This document shows, one piece after another, positions 60,701-64,000 of a stretch of DNA of 64,000 nucleotides. Within the stretch, counting starts at the first letter, position 1. Each line of letters opens with the position of its first letter. A model generated the notes under the pieces. That model was not told where the DNA came from. It did no database searches and worked only from the letters and a program-made list of their open reading frames with translations. The position numbers and the translations under genes are program-made. This stretch comes from Brugia malayi. Taxonomy: Eukaryota > Nematoda > Chromadorea > Rhabditida > Onchocercidae. Where the stretch lies: the NCBI RefSeq assembly GCF_000002995.4, contig NW_025062479.1, forward strand, positions 23,738,221-23,802,220, written 5' to 3'.

Positions 60701-62830
60701 CAATGAACGATTAAGATTAGAAGCAATGCATGAGCAGCAACCTGGATATGGAAGTGATGGATCAGAAACATTAAGTATACATTCAGCACAGAGTATGCCT
60801 ACAAGGTATCACATATTATAACTTGTATATTGGACTATAAACGTGATATGCTGAAAATTTTTACGTAATAATACTATCTATAAAGATTATTTTTTGAAAT
60901 TCAAATTGATTATGTAAAATTCTGAATAATTTATACTACTATATCTGTTAAATTATAATTAATGCTTCTTTTTTTTCCTTTTCATAAAGGCAACCACCAC
61001 GTCGTATAGCAAATGGTGAAAGTGAACAAGTAAGTATGAATCAACAATTAGATGATAATGTAGAGGAATACATCGAAGAAGGAGCTATAAGTGATTCTGT
61101 GATGGCTAAAGGAAGTGTTACCACAAATACCAAAGATCGTAAGAAAAGTTTGATGACAAGACTTATTCCGGGTAGAAATGCACCACTTGGTAAACTCTTA
61201 AACATATTAATATTCTAATAAACATTCTGAAAGATTTAATGATAGATTATATCTAATCAATAAACAATATTGTGGAATGAAAATAATCCAATATAGCAAC
61301 AATATTCTTCTTAGTTATATCTTTTCATCATTGAAATATTTTAATTAAAAAATTAATTTGAGTGATTTTTGCTTTCAAAATTATTTGAAATTATTTCACG
61401 CATCAGTTTCGTTATTTTTTGAAGAAGTCAAAAGGACAGGATTTCAACGATCAGAAGAAGTGGGTGTGCCGGAAGGCTTAACCGTACCAGGCGATTATCT
61501 TCAAGCTCCGTTCATGAAGCAAACTTCAAAGGAATCAACAGATTCCTCACATAGTGATAAGTTAGTTCATTGATATAAAATGCTTATTTGATTTGCTTAG
61601 TTCTTAAAAATTTCTAGTGATAAAATCGATATCCAATAAATCAAATAAGTAAGTTTAAGAGTTACATTATTTTATGATTGATCATTTATGATTATAAAAT
61701 AAAAGGATGTATGCAAATGAAAATTAATTTTTAATGTTTATTCGTTTCAGTTTGGGACCAATTTTAACCGATGGTCCATTGGGAAGTTTTGTTGATAGCT
61801 TGGGACCTGGCCAGGTAAATTATTCCCCTTAATTACATCTATTTTATATGTTGTAGTAGAAGAAGCAAACAAATATTGCTTATAGGTTGTGGGTCGACAA
61901 GTTTTAGCAAGTCCGGTACTTGGTGAAATACAAATAGGTATATCATCAGGTAGAGCAGGCATTGATGTTGAAATTATTCGTGCTAAAAATCTTGTAGTTA
62001 AGCCAGGTGTGAAAGTTAATCCAGGTATATTATTTATTTCTTCTAAAACATTTTAAACCAATGAAAATTTTCAATTTTTTTAACATATATGTGGTTAGTG
62101 CTAAGGATATATATATGATTAAAATTTCATAAATTATAAAATTTTTTAGAAATTATTGAAATTATCATGGTATATATTAAAAATGTTTGATAGATGATTC
62201 AAACAATTCATGAAGTAAATATGATATACTTTAGATTTTCATAATTTATTGAAGCTAATTTCAGCTCCATATGTTAAAGTATATTTGTTGGAAGGTAAAC
62301 AATGCATAGCTAAAGCGAAAACACGTGCAGTAAGAAGGACCACTGCACCGATATTTCAGCAACATATCGTTTTCTCTGAGACACCAAGAAAGAAGATGCT
62401 TCAGGTATTAGATTGAAATGTATCAAAAAAAAGTTAAAAAATATTATTTCAATTATTTTGATTTTTTATCTTTTTAATTGATCAACTACTTCTCTCCTTA
62501 GTTAGCAAAATTTGAATATTTAAATAATTAGTAATCAATCAAATCCAAAGTTCGATTCAGTAGCAGTAATATAGATAAATGATCAATTGGAAATTTAAAT
62601 GAACAAAATTATAATAGCATCAAGTAGTATTTTAGATAACAGTAATGGCTGATTATGGCCGAATGGAACGGAAATCATTTATGGGTATTGCACAAATCCG
62701 ATTGGATGATTTAGAATTGGGTTCTGAGCCAATGGTTGGCTGGTATAAGTTGTATCATAGTTCAAGCCTAGCCGGTACTGGACCAGTTCGTAAAGATAGT
62801 GATACAAGTTTGACTGAAATAAAGCAATGA
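32799..62830 (+). CDS. unc-10: UNC-10/RIM presynaptic active-zone scaffold, 31 exons, about 1,389 aa
   Basis: RIM tethers synaptic vesicles and calcium channels at presynaptic release sites, binding GTP-Rab3, Munc13/UNC-13, ELKS, RIM-BP and channel tails. Splicing 31 exons gives one uninterrupted frame with all junction phases consistent. Residues 11-107 form the Rab3-binding helix (LSAEERQIIEEVL) and a zinc finger with Cys 71, 74, 87, 90, 95, 98, 112 and 115, including CQICQKTKFADGIGHKC. A Ser/Gln-rich linker has 19 Gln at about 329-347. The PDZ domain lies at about 581-672 (GHMILHKAN, GLKVVGG, EVLEWNG). C2A lies at about 773-909. RNLPPAP at 1028-1034 fits an SH3 ligand for RIM-BP. C2B lies at about 1243-1364. 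C2A keeps only loop-3 D-Y-D, and C2B has no Asp cluster, as expected for calcium-independent RIM C2 domains. Its length is somewhat below my recollection of C. elegans UNC-10. Long introns are full of minisatellites. Splice choices at exons 3, 24/25 and 27 have alternatives, noted with those exons. Confidence 0.96.
33880..34260. repeat. Intron 1 array, AATGTAAACAAACAAA core
   Basis: About five copies of a 70-100 bp unit with TTTAATGTAAACAAACAAA, a poly(A) run of variable length and ATAATGAATGTAATTAGTA. Shortly before exon 2. Confidence 0.85.
34341..34545 (+). CDS. unc-10: unc-10 exon 2: Rab-binding helix and six zinc-finger cysteines
   Basis: Residues 39-107, acceptor TTATAG, donor GTTAGT. 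Encodes KADEELEAIEKQ and the CxxC pairs at 71/74, 87/90 and 95/98. This is the best-conserved block of the N-terminal half and identifies the gene. Confidence 0.95.
35613..35734 (+). CDS. unc-10: unc-10 exon 3: last zinc-finger pair
   Basis: Residues 108-147, acceptor TTAAAG, donor GTTGGA, ends in phase 2. Encodes PIWACSLC (Cys 112/115) and TGKWF. A near-copy of the acceptor, CTTTAAAG|CCAACTTTG, lies 42 bp upstream (exon start 35571) and would add 14 in-frame residues. The position of the family junction right before IWACSLC favours 35613. Confidence 0.9.
35850..36150. repeat. Intron 3 array, AAAATCACTTATTATTATTA core
   Basis: About twelve imperfect copies of a 20-30 bp unit. It gives a spurious I/L/K/S-rich frame at 35861-36097. 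Confidence 0.85.
36920..37190. repeat. Intron 3 array, TTTACTTTTTGCATGTTTA core
   Basis: About a dozen copies of a 17-19 bp unit mixing TTTACTTTTTGCATGT and TTTACTTTTTGATTA forms. Confidence 0.88.
37625..38214 (+). repeat. Tandem array ending at the exon 4 acceptor
   Basis: About six units of 70-110 bp share ATAAATACAATGAGCAAATT, ATTTTTAAATTTTT, GACTGAAATAATAATATTAA and AGTTTTTT. The last unit ends TATTATATTAAAG, which is the real acceptor of exon 4 (AG at 38213-38214). Earlier units carry ATATTAAAG near 37830, 37910 and 38114, and a variant GTTAAAG near 37998. Confidence 0.75.
38215..38491 (+). CDS. unc-10: unc-10 exon 4
   Basis: Residues 148-240, acceptor TTAAAG, donor GTAAAA. Ser/Thr/Arg-rich linker starting PTYSAPRTPVSS and ending TTLLRQPSLE. 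Phase 2 in, phase 0 out. Codons are rich in CAA, TCA and CGA, as elsewhere in this gene. Confidence 0.88.
38590..39114 (+). repeat. 66-bp repeat carrying the exon 5 splice acceptor
   Basis: Eight copies marked by CCGG at 38610, 38678, 38741, 38807, 38873, 38939, 39005 and 39071. The last five intervals are exactly 66 bp. Each unit has TTTTCCGGAAATAAATAAT and TTTTAGACGAAACGTTGAAA or a variant. The terminal copy is TTTTAAG|ACGGAACGTCGAAA, where the bar is the true exon 5 start at 39100. The array is thus an amplification of the 3' splice site plus about 15 exonic bases. Because 66 is a multiple of 3, four copies stay open as a 22-residue peptide repeat (38861-39091), but upstream copies carry TAA in that frame. 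Confidence 0.92.
39100..39452 (+). CDS. unc-10: unc-10 exon 5 with polyglutamine tract
   Basis: Residues 241-357, acceptor TTTAAG, donor GTAGTT. Hydrophilic linker beginning TERRNGTTDSI. Nineteen uninterrupted CAA codons lie at 39364-39420, followed by PGRSFDDQNQ. Phase 0 in, phase 2 out. Confidence 0.88.
39614..39682 (+). CDS. unc-10: unc-10 exon 6
   Basis: Residues 358-380, acceptor TTATAG, donor GTATAA, phase 2 at both ends. Encodes RRVSSGSVSHKQSRDD, part of the basic linker. Confidence 0.85.
40152..40235 (+). CDS. unc-10: unc-10 exon 7
   Basis: Residues 381-408, acceptor TTCAAG, donor GTATGT, phase 2 at both ends. Encodes YQSREKSDIINRDQRQQKEM, a charged linker. Symmetric phase means exons 6 and 7 could each be skipped without a frameshift. 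Confidence 0.85.
40705..41065. repeat. Intron 7 array, AGTAAATAAATATAAAT core
   Basis: Some 20 imperfect copies of 12-19 bp mixing AGTAAATAAATA, TAAATAGTAAACAG and TAGATAGTAAA. Produces a spurious minus-strand frame of I/Y/L/F repeats at 40705-41085. Confidence 0.88.
42430..42915. repeat. Intron 7 array, GTTATCACCGATAATAGTAA core
   Basis: About eleven copies of a 40-50 bp unit: AATACTGTTATCACCGATAA, then TAGTAATAATAAA and a short A/T spacer. The GTTATC/GATAA inverted pair recalls the array at 30826-31830. Confidence 0.9.
43795..43912 (+). CDS. unc-10: unc-10 exon 8
   Basis: Residues 409-448, acceptor GTTTAG, donor GTATGT, phase 2 in and phase 0 out. Encodes NTCSTVVVSVNSGGGTELRR, then a basic stretch ending SPTEAE. 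Confidence 0.88.
44064..44143 (+). CDS. unc-10: unc-10 exon 9
   Basis: Residues 449-474, acceptor TTCTAG, donor GTTAGA, phase 2 out. Encodes QQVNPLPSATSSSVFSTTGR and RKIRLS. Confidence 0.85.
44215..44620. repeat. Intron 9 array, unit about 86 bp
   Basis: Five copies with AACTGATTAAACTAAACTTT, TTTACTAAATGCTAATCAAA and ATTTATCAGTAACTTTGTTT. The two central copies are almost identical. Confidence 0.88.
45146..45252 (+). CDS. unc-10: unc-10 exon 10
   Basis: Residues 475-510, acceptor TTACAG, donor GTTTCA, phase 2 in and phase 1 out. Acidic and Ser-rich: QLHSMSSSEDELPSTSNG, then MVPQIDTEISFEK. Confidence 0.87.
45373..45423 (+). CDS. unc-10: unc-10 exon 11 (51-bp micro-exon)
   Basis: Residues 511-527, acceptor TTGCAG, donor GTTAGT, phase 1 at both ends. 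Encodes DILRYIYGSQKMRNGRK. Length divisible by three with symmetric phase, so it could be a cassette exon. Confidence 0.82.
45830..46720. repeat. Intron 11 array, unit about 135 bp
   Basis: Five or six degenerate copies share AATTTAAAAGGAATCTTTTT, CATTATCAAATATTAATATA and AATTCCAATTATTTCATGAT. Copies near 46312, 46450 and 46585 are closest. Confidence 0.82.
48060..48620. repeat. Intron 11 second array, about three copies of roughly 190 bp
   Basis: Copies share AATAATTAATAAGAAAAAAT-like starts, TTTTTGAAATATATTA, TTGAAGGAA-type words and AATATTAATTATATCAT. Degenerate. A GA microsatellite lies upstream at 47259-47293. Confidence 0.7.
48726..48844 (+). CDS. unc-10: unc-10 exon 12
   Basis: Residues 528-567, acceptor TTTTAG, donor GTAAAT, phase 1 in and phase 0 out. 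Encodes SSDSNRKFQRSNEV, then STILPGDMLAAKIRTYLS just before the PDZ region. Confidence 0.88.
49122..49220 (+). CDS. unc-10: unc-10 exon 13: PDZ start
   Basis: Residues 568-600, acceptor ATTAAG, donor GTTTAA, phase 0. HPVTWQPSADQHRLIGHMIL leads into the first PDZ strand; LGLK begins the carboxylate-binding loop. Confidence 0.93.
49820..50660. repeat. Intron 13 array, TGATAACTTGCTGATATGAT core
   Basis: About ten units of 55-150 bp combine TTTATCTTTCCTTTACTGAT, AACTTGCTGATATGATAGGT, TAAATGATCATAG and CTATCACAATATTTGCAAAT in varying combinations. Confidence 0.85.
51821..52594 (+). repeat. Two arrays filling the 3' end of intron 13
   Basis: Three nearly perfect 110-bp copies start at 51821, 51931 and 52041 with AAATGAATAGAATATAATTT. 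A second array of three roughly 155-bp copies, with AAGTTTAATGTTTAATGATA and ATTAATTTGAATTAATAATT, runs from about 52190 to the exon 14 acceptor itself (AG at 52593-52594). A GA tract precedes both at 51676-51730. Confidence 0.88.
52595..52694 (+). CDS. unc-10: unc-10 exon 14: PDZ core
   Basis: Residues 601-633, acceptor TTTAAG, donor GTTTGT, phase 0 in and phase 1 out. Encodes VVGGRRSDTGRLGAFITQVK and PGSVADTIGHLRK, strands 2-3 and the following helix of the PDZ. ACACAG|GTAAAA inside the exon resembles a donor, but the frame and fold run through it. Confidence 0.95.
53041..53693 (+). repeat. Intron 14 array with four decayed copies of the start of exon 15
   Basis: Pseudo-exon starts lie at 53059, 53247, 53375 and 53555, each after TTTCAG or TTTTAG and each reading GTGA..AAGTATTAGAA or similar, then AATGG.CGTCAATTACA and AATGCTACA. 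The true exon 15 starts at 53694. Three copies carry TGA at the conserved Trp codon (TGG in the real exon); the third has AGA. Homology ends after about 45 exonic bases. Between copies are an AATATTATTTATTATCTGTA spacer, a GAGAGA tract and variable numbers of a 15-bp GATAATTTCAGGTGG repeat that multiplies acceptor-like TTTCAG sites. Confidence 0.93.
53694..53817 (+). CDS. unc-10: unc-10 exon 15: PDZ end
   Basis: Residues 634-674, acceptor TTTCAG, donor GTAAAT, phase 1 in and phase 2 out. DEVLEWNGRQLQNATFDQVY and VELIVSRSM complete the PDZ domain. Chosen over the upstream look-alikes because only this copy has Trp and continues through FDQVYDAI. Confidence 0.95.
54390..54720. repeat. Intron 15 degenerate repeat, GGCATACTTAAAT core
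   Basis: Three or four loose copies of TTTTGTGGCATACTTAAATR followed by TATATTATAATTATAT and AATATTATTTTAATTTATTT. A GA tract follows at 54940-54995. Confidence 0.65.
55143..55210 (+). CDS. unc-10: unc-10 exon 16
   Basis: Residues 675-697, acceptor TTATAG, donor GTTTGT, phase 2 in and phase 1 out. Encodes IPGGDDFLNVQRMLPNPAFL between PDZ and C2A. Confidence 0.88.
55959..56373 (+). repeat. 202-bp tandem duplication spanning the exon 17 acceptor
   Basis: Copy 1 (about 55959-56171) and copy 2 (about 56170-56373) share GTATTTTATGTAATTGTATC, ATTTCATTCTTATTTCTC, AATTAAATATAG and the first 43 bases of exon 17. In the exonic part they differ by one base (GAT versus AAT). Copy 1 runs into AAGAAAACAATAACATAA, a stop after 19 in-frame codons. 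The near-identity marks it as recent. Confidence 0.95.
56331..56501 (+). CDS. unc-10: unc-10 exon 17
   Basis: Residues 698-754, acceptor ATATAG, donor GTAAAT, phase 1 at both ends. Encodes SGTGIGNYYLNNSLDTTGF and a Ser/Asn-rich linker ending SPLYDTA. The symmetric phase would allow in-frame skipping. Confidence 0.88.
57094..57170 (+). CDS. unc-10: unc-10 exon 18: C2A start
   Basis: Residues 755-780, acceptor ATTTAG, donor GTGATA, phase 1 in and phase 0 out. GQIFGRIE opens the first C2 strand. Confidence 0.92.
57416..57661 (+). CDS. unc-10: unc-10 exon 19: C2A core
   Basis: Residues 781-862, acceptor TTTCAG, donor GTTTAT, phase 0. Encodes ISLYYGAAERQLVVTIRHA, ARNPYIKLFLLPD and CNPIWNEPFYY. 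The usual loop-1 D-P-Y is N-P-Y here, removing a calcium ligand. Confidence 0.96.
57897..58037 (+). CDS. unc-10: unc-10 exon 20: C2A end
   Basis: Residues 863-909, acceptor TTTAAG, donor GTTAGT, phase 0. VTVWDYDQYETNSFMGEVLI keeps D-Y-D but has Ser where the third loop-3 Asp would be. Confidence 0.95.
58268..58515. repeat. 23-bp minisatellite in intron 20
   Basis: About eleven near-perfect copies of ATGTTTACAGTTCAGAAATC plus AGG or AAG. As 23 is not a multiple of three and no frame meets a stop, all three frames stay open with the same 23-residue repeat. Each unit carries TTACAG and TTCAG, both acceptor-like. It ends about 65 bp before the true exon 21 acceptor. Confidence 0.96.
58581..58671 (+). 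CDS. unc-10: unc-10 exon 21
   Basis: Residues 910-939, acceptor TTTCAG, donor GTCTGT, phase 0 in and phase 1 out. KLQQRRLNIYHASTRSKSEM follows C2A directly. Confidence 0.88.
58757..58806 (+). CDS. unc-10: unc-10 exon 22 (50-bp micro-exon)
   Basis: Residues 940-956, acceptor TTTTAG, donor GTATTA, phase 1 in and phase 0 out. Encodes ATDYVASYEAYHPGSRQ. The intron before it is only 85 nt. Confidence 0.87.
59346..59535 (+). CDS. unc-10: unc-10 exon 23
   Basis: Residues 957-1019, acceptor TTATAG, donor GTACTG, phase 0 in and phase 1 out. Encodes MHPNYGMRRSRTYDRSGARI and HPSGYLSDHVYSNHMPVRYS, a Tyr/Arg-rich inter-C2 linker. Confidence 0.9.
59553..60330. repeat. Nested repeats in intron 23
   Basis: A roughly 91-bp unit made of three 30-bp sub-units (CGTATTTAAGAGATATCGTA type, with GGCACCGTATTTAGGATAT) repeats at about 59645, 59736 and 59826. 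It then alternates with a roughly 150-bp unit (TGAATATATTCTGAATTAAA, TCACTATCATAACTCATTTA) near 59890, 60115 and 60248. GATATC palindromes abound. Confidence 0.9.
60488..60580 (+). CDS. unc-10: unc-10 exon 24: proline motif for RIM-BP
   Basis: Residues 1020-1050, acceptor TTCCAG, donor GTTACC, phase 1 at both ends. RNLPPAP (1028-1034) fits the RxLPxxP class of SH3 ligand by which RIM binds RIM-binding protein. An earlier donor, CAACAG|GTATCA at 60562, is stronger and would shorten the exon by 19 nt; it keeps frame only with the exon 25 acceptor at 60666. The longer form is preferred because the extra codons (VSMPQS) use the gene's habitual CAA/TCA/CCA. Confidence 0.75.
60661..60805 (+). CDS. 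unc-10: unc-10 exon 25
   Basis: Residues 1051-1098, acceptor TTGCAG, donor GTATCA, phase 1 in and phase 2 out. Encodes QALARFPRDPRSPNERLRLE, then EQQPGYGSDGSETLS. A second acceptor, CACAG, gives a start at 60666 that pairs with the shorter exon 24. Confidence 0.8.
60990..61189 (+). CDS. unc-10: unc-10 exon 26
   Basis: Residues 1099-1165, acceptor ATAAAG, donor GTAAAC, phase 2 in and phase 1 out. Encodes QPPRRIANGESEQV, an acidic patch DDNVEEYIEEG and the basic KDRKKSLMTRLIPGRNAPL. A consensus donor GTAAGT at 61030 lies inside, but its use would shift the frame. Confidence 0.9.
61425..61560 (+). CDS. unc-10: unc-10 exon 27
   Basis: Residues 1166-1210, acceptor TTGAAG, donor GTTAGT, phase 1 in and phase 2 out. 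Encodes VKRTGFQRSEEVGVPEGL. The acceptor is a GAAGAAG tandem, so starts at 61425 or 61428 both keep frame, giving PLEVKR or PLVKR. Confidence 0.9.
61751..61814 (+). CDS. unc-10: unc-10 exon 28
   Basis: Residues 1211-1232, acceptor TTTCAG, donor GTAAAT, phase 2 in and phase 0 out. Encodes LGPILTDGPLGSFVDSLGPG, conserved RIM sequence just before C2B. Confidence 0.93.
61886..62024 (+). CDS. unc-10: unc-10 exon 29: C2B start
   Basis: Residues 1233-1278, acceptor TTATAG, donor GTATAT, phase 0 in and phase 1 out. VVGRQVLASPVLGEIQIGIS and VEIIRAKNLVVKPGVKVNP open C2B. Confidence 0.96.
62265..62404 (+). CDS. unc-10: unc-10 exon 30: C2B core
   Basis: Residues 1279-1325, acceptor TTTCAG, donor GTATTA. 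APYVKVYLLEGKQCIAKAKT replaces the D-P-Y calcium site by A-P-Y; TAPIFQQHIVF forms the following strands. Confidence 0.96.
62636..62830 (+). CDS. unc-10: unc-10 exon 31: C2B end and C-terminus
   Basis: Residues 1326-1389, acceptor TTTTAG, stop TGA at 62828-62830. ITVMADYGRMERKSFMGIAQ and GWYKLYHSSS finish C2B, with a short tail ending SDTSLTEIKQ. Loop 3 has no D-x-D pair. Confidence 0.96.
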   Translation: MTVMADYGRMERKSFMGIAQIRLDDLELGSEPMVGWYKLYHSSSLAGTGPVRKDSDTSLTEIKQ

Positions 62831-62999
62831 TTTGGTCTCACTGTTTTATAAGCCTTCTTTCTTTCATTCCATTTTTTTTTTCTTTGATTTTATTCATTAG
62901 AAGTGAAAATGATTTAGTTCATTTTTCATTAAAAAATAAATCAATTGAAAATGCTTAAATTTTTCTTATACTTCTTGATATATTGTAATAAACGTACTA
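62831..62999 (+). other. unc-10 3' flank with candidate poly(A) signals
   Basis: AATAAA occurs at about 62935 and again near 62988, 105 and 158 bp after the stop. Either could direct polyadenylation. Confidence 0.4.
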
Positions 63000-63535
63000 C
63001 AGTAATAAAGTTATTTTCTCTATACATTTCAATATACAGTAGTATTCTACAGTAATGAACCCCATATGCATTTCGTTATACAGTAATGCTCTACAGTAAT
63101 GAATCCTACATACATTTCAATATACAGTAATAAACATTCTATAGTAATAAATCTCCCATATATTTCGACATTAAGCATTTTATAGTAATAAAGTTATTTC
63201 CACCATACATTTCAATACACAGTAATATTCTACAGTAATGAGCCCTCCACATATTTCAATATACAGTAATATTCTACAGTAATGAGACCCCACACATTTC
63301 AATATACAGTAATAAACATTCTATATATAAATCTCTCTCATATATTTCGACATTAAGCATTTTATAGTAATAAGTTATTTCCACCAGTAATATTCTATAG
63401 TAACGAGTCCGCACAGTAATAAATATTCTACAGTAATAATTTCCTTTACACATTTCAGTATACAGTATTAAACATCTATAATAATTTATCCACACTCATC
63501 TCACCATTTACAACATTGAATATCCTGTAATAATA
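63000..63535. repeat. TACAGTA minisatellite behind unc-10
   Basis: About ten units of 50-60 bp with CATTTCAATATACAGTAATA, TTCTACAGTAATGA and, in alternate units, TATTTCGACATTAAGCATTT. A larger duplication of about 180 bp is visible (near 63120-63200 versus 63300-63380). The core is the reverse complement of TACTGTA in the 17262-17705 array. Confidence 0.9.
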
Positions 63536-64000
63536 AATTATTCCAACTTTTTTTTTTTTCATAAAACATAACTGATCACCTAATTTTTAAATGCAGTTGT
63601 TTTGTTATGAAGTTAATTATGAACAAAGTAAACTTGAAATAATTTCAGTATTTTAATAGAGTAACCAGATGAAGTTTTATTTCCATTATCTGAGTAAATG
63701 AACAAGATTTTAGCATGTCATGACTTAGTAAAATTCTTTGTACATTTAACTTTATTACTTCTTCACACTTGCAAGCAAATTCACAACCTAATTCGTTTTA
63801 TTTTTCTTTGCATGCAATGATTTTAATCGAGAAACTAATGAACAATTTAAAAATCTCAAACCAGAAAAAAAGATCGATAAATTATTTCACAGTTAAATGA
63901 TATATTAAAGATAAAAGATAAATAAATTAAATCAAGATTAAATGCCATCCAAGTTTGTTGGTAATGAAAAAAATAACATTTGTGCGAAAGAGAGATGAAA
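63536..64000. other. Intergenic, nothing recognised
   Basis: No coding block, RNA gene or clear array is seen up to the window end. Confidence 0.5.

Noticed and set aside
60666..60805. Exon 25 starting at 60666 paired with the shorter exon 24 ending at 60561 as the main model
   Set aside because: It is in frame and has a good donor, but the proximal TTGCAG acceptor and the coding-like extra codons favour the longer pair. It is kept as an alternative isoform.
1..64000. Transposons, CRISPR arrays, bacterial operons or viral genes
   Set aside because: No transposase, reverse transcriptase or integrase motifs and no terminal inverted repeats with target duplications were recognised. The arrays are eukaryotic minisatellites without the constant spacers of CRISPR.

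Overview
The window is AT-rich eukaryotic DNA of about 80% A+T by eye. Three plus-strand genes can be modelled, and all point to a nematode: a cuticle collagen (12692-14609), a small secreted protein resembling the nematode-specific SXP/RAL-2 family (17017-18126), and a complete orthologue of the presynaptic active-zone protein UNC-10/RIM (32799-62830). The SXP/RAL-2-like gene and the base composition suggest a parasitic clade III (spirurid or ascarid-like) worm, but genus and species cannot be read from this sequence. No bacterial, viral or transposon-coding sequence was found.

Layout. Positions 1-12030 hold no gene I can support. They contain several independent tandem arrays, including a satellite with a unit of about 179 bp at 4860-6632. 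The collagen has two exons and a tandemly triplicated intron. The SXP/RAL-2-like gene has two exons, and its intron is filled with a TACTGTA-containing array. Positions 18127-32798 are gene-free and rich in minisatellites. From 32799 to the TGA at 62828-62830, 31 exons splice into one open frame of about 1,389 codons. Every exon junction is phase-consistent. The domain order is the RIM order: Rab3-binding helix, FYVE-type zinc finger, polyglutamine and serine-rich linker, PDZ, C2A, a class-I SH3-binding proline motif, C2B. The last 1.2 kb carries a TACAGTA array and no gene.

The most unusual feature is how the introns have grown. In several places a tandem repeat includes a real splice site and the first bases of the adjoining exon. 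Intron 4 of unc-10 has a 66-bp repeat carrying the exon 5 acceptor. Intron 14 has four decayed copies of the start of exon 15. Intron 16 has one fresh 202-bp duplication of the start of exon 17. The 3' end of intron 3 is built from repeats ending in the same acceptor bases. The acceptor just upstream of the collagen start is duplicated, and the collagen intron carries two extra copies of its own donor, one of which forms an AG|GT recursive-splice-like site. This leaves rows of decoy splice sites and pseudo-exons next to true exons.

The three genes have no obvious joint function. They share only orientation and neighbourhood: a structural protein of the cuticle, a secreted nematode protein, and a scaffold for synaptic vesicle release.
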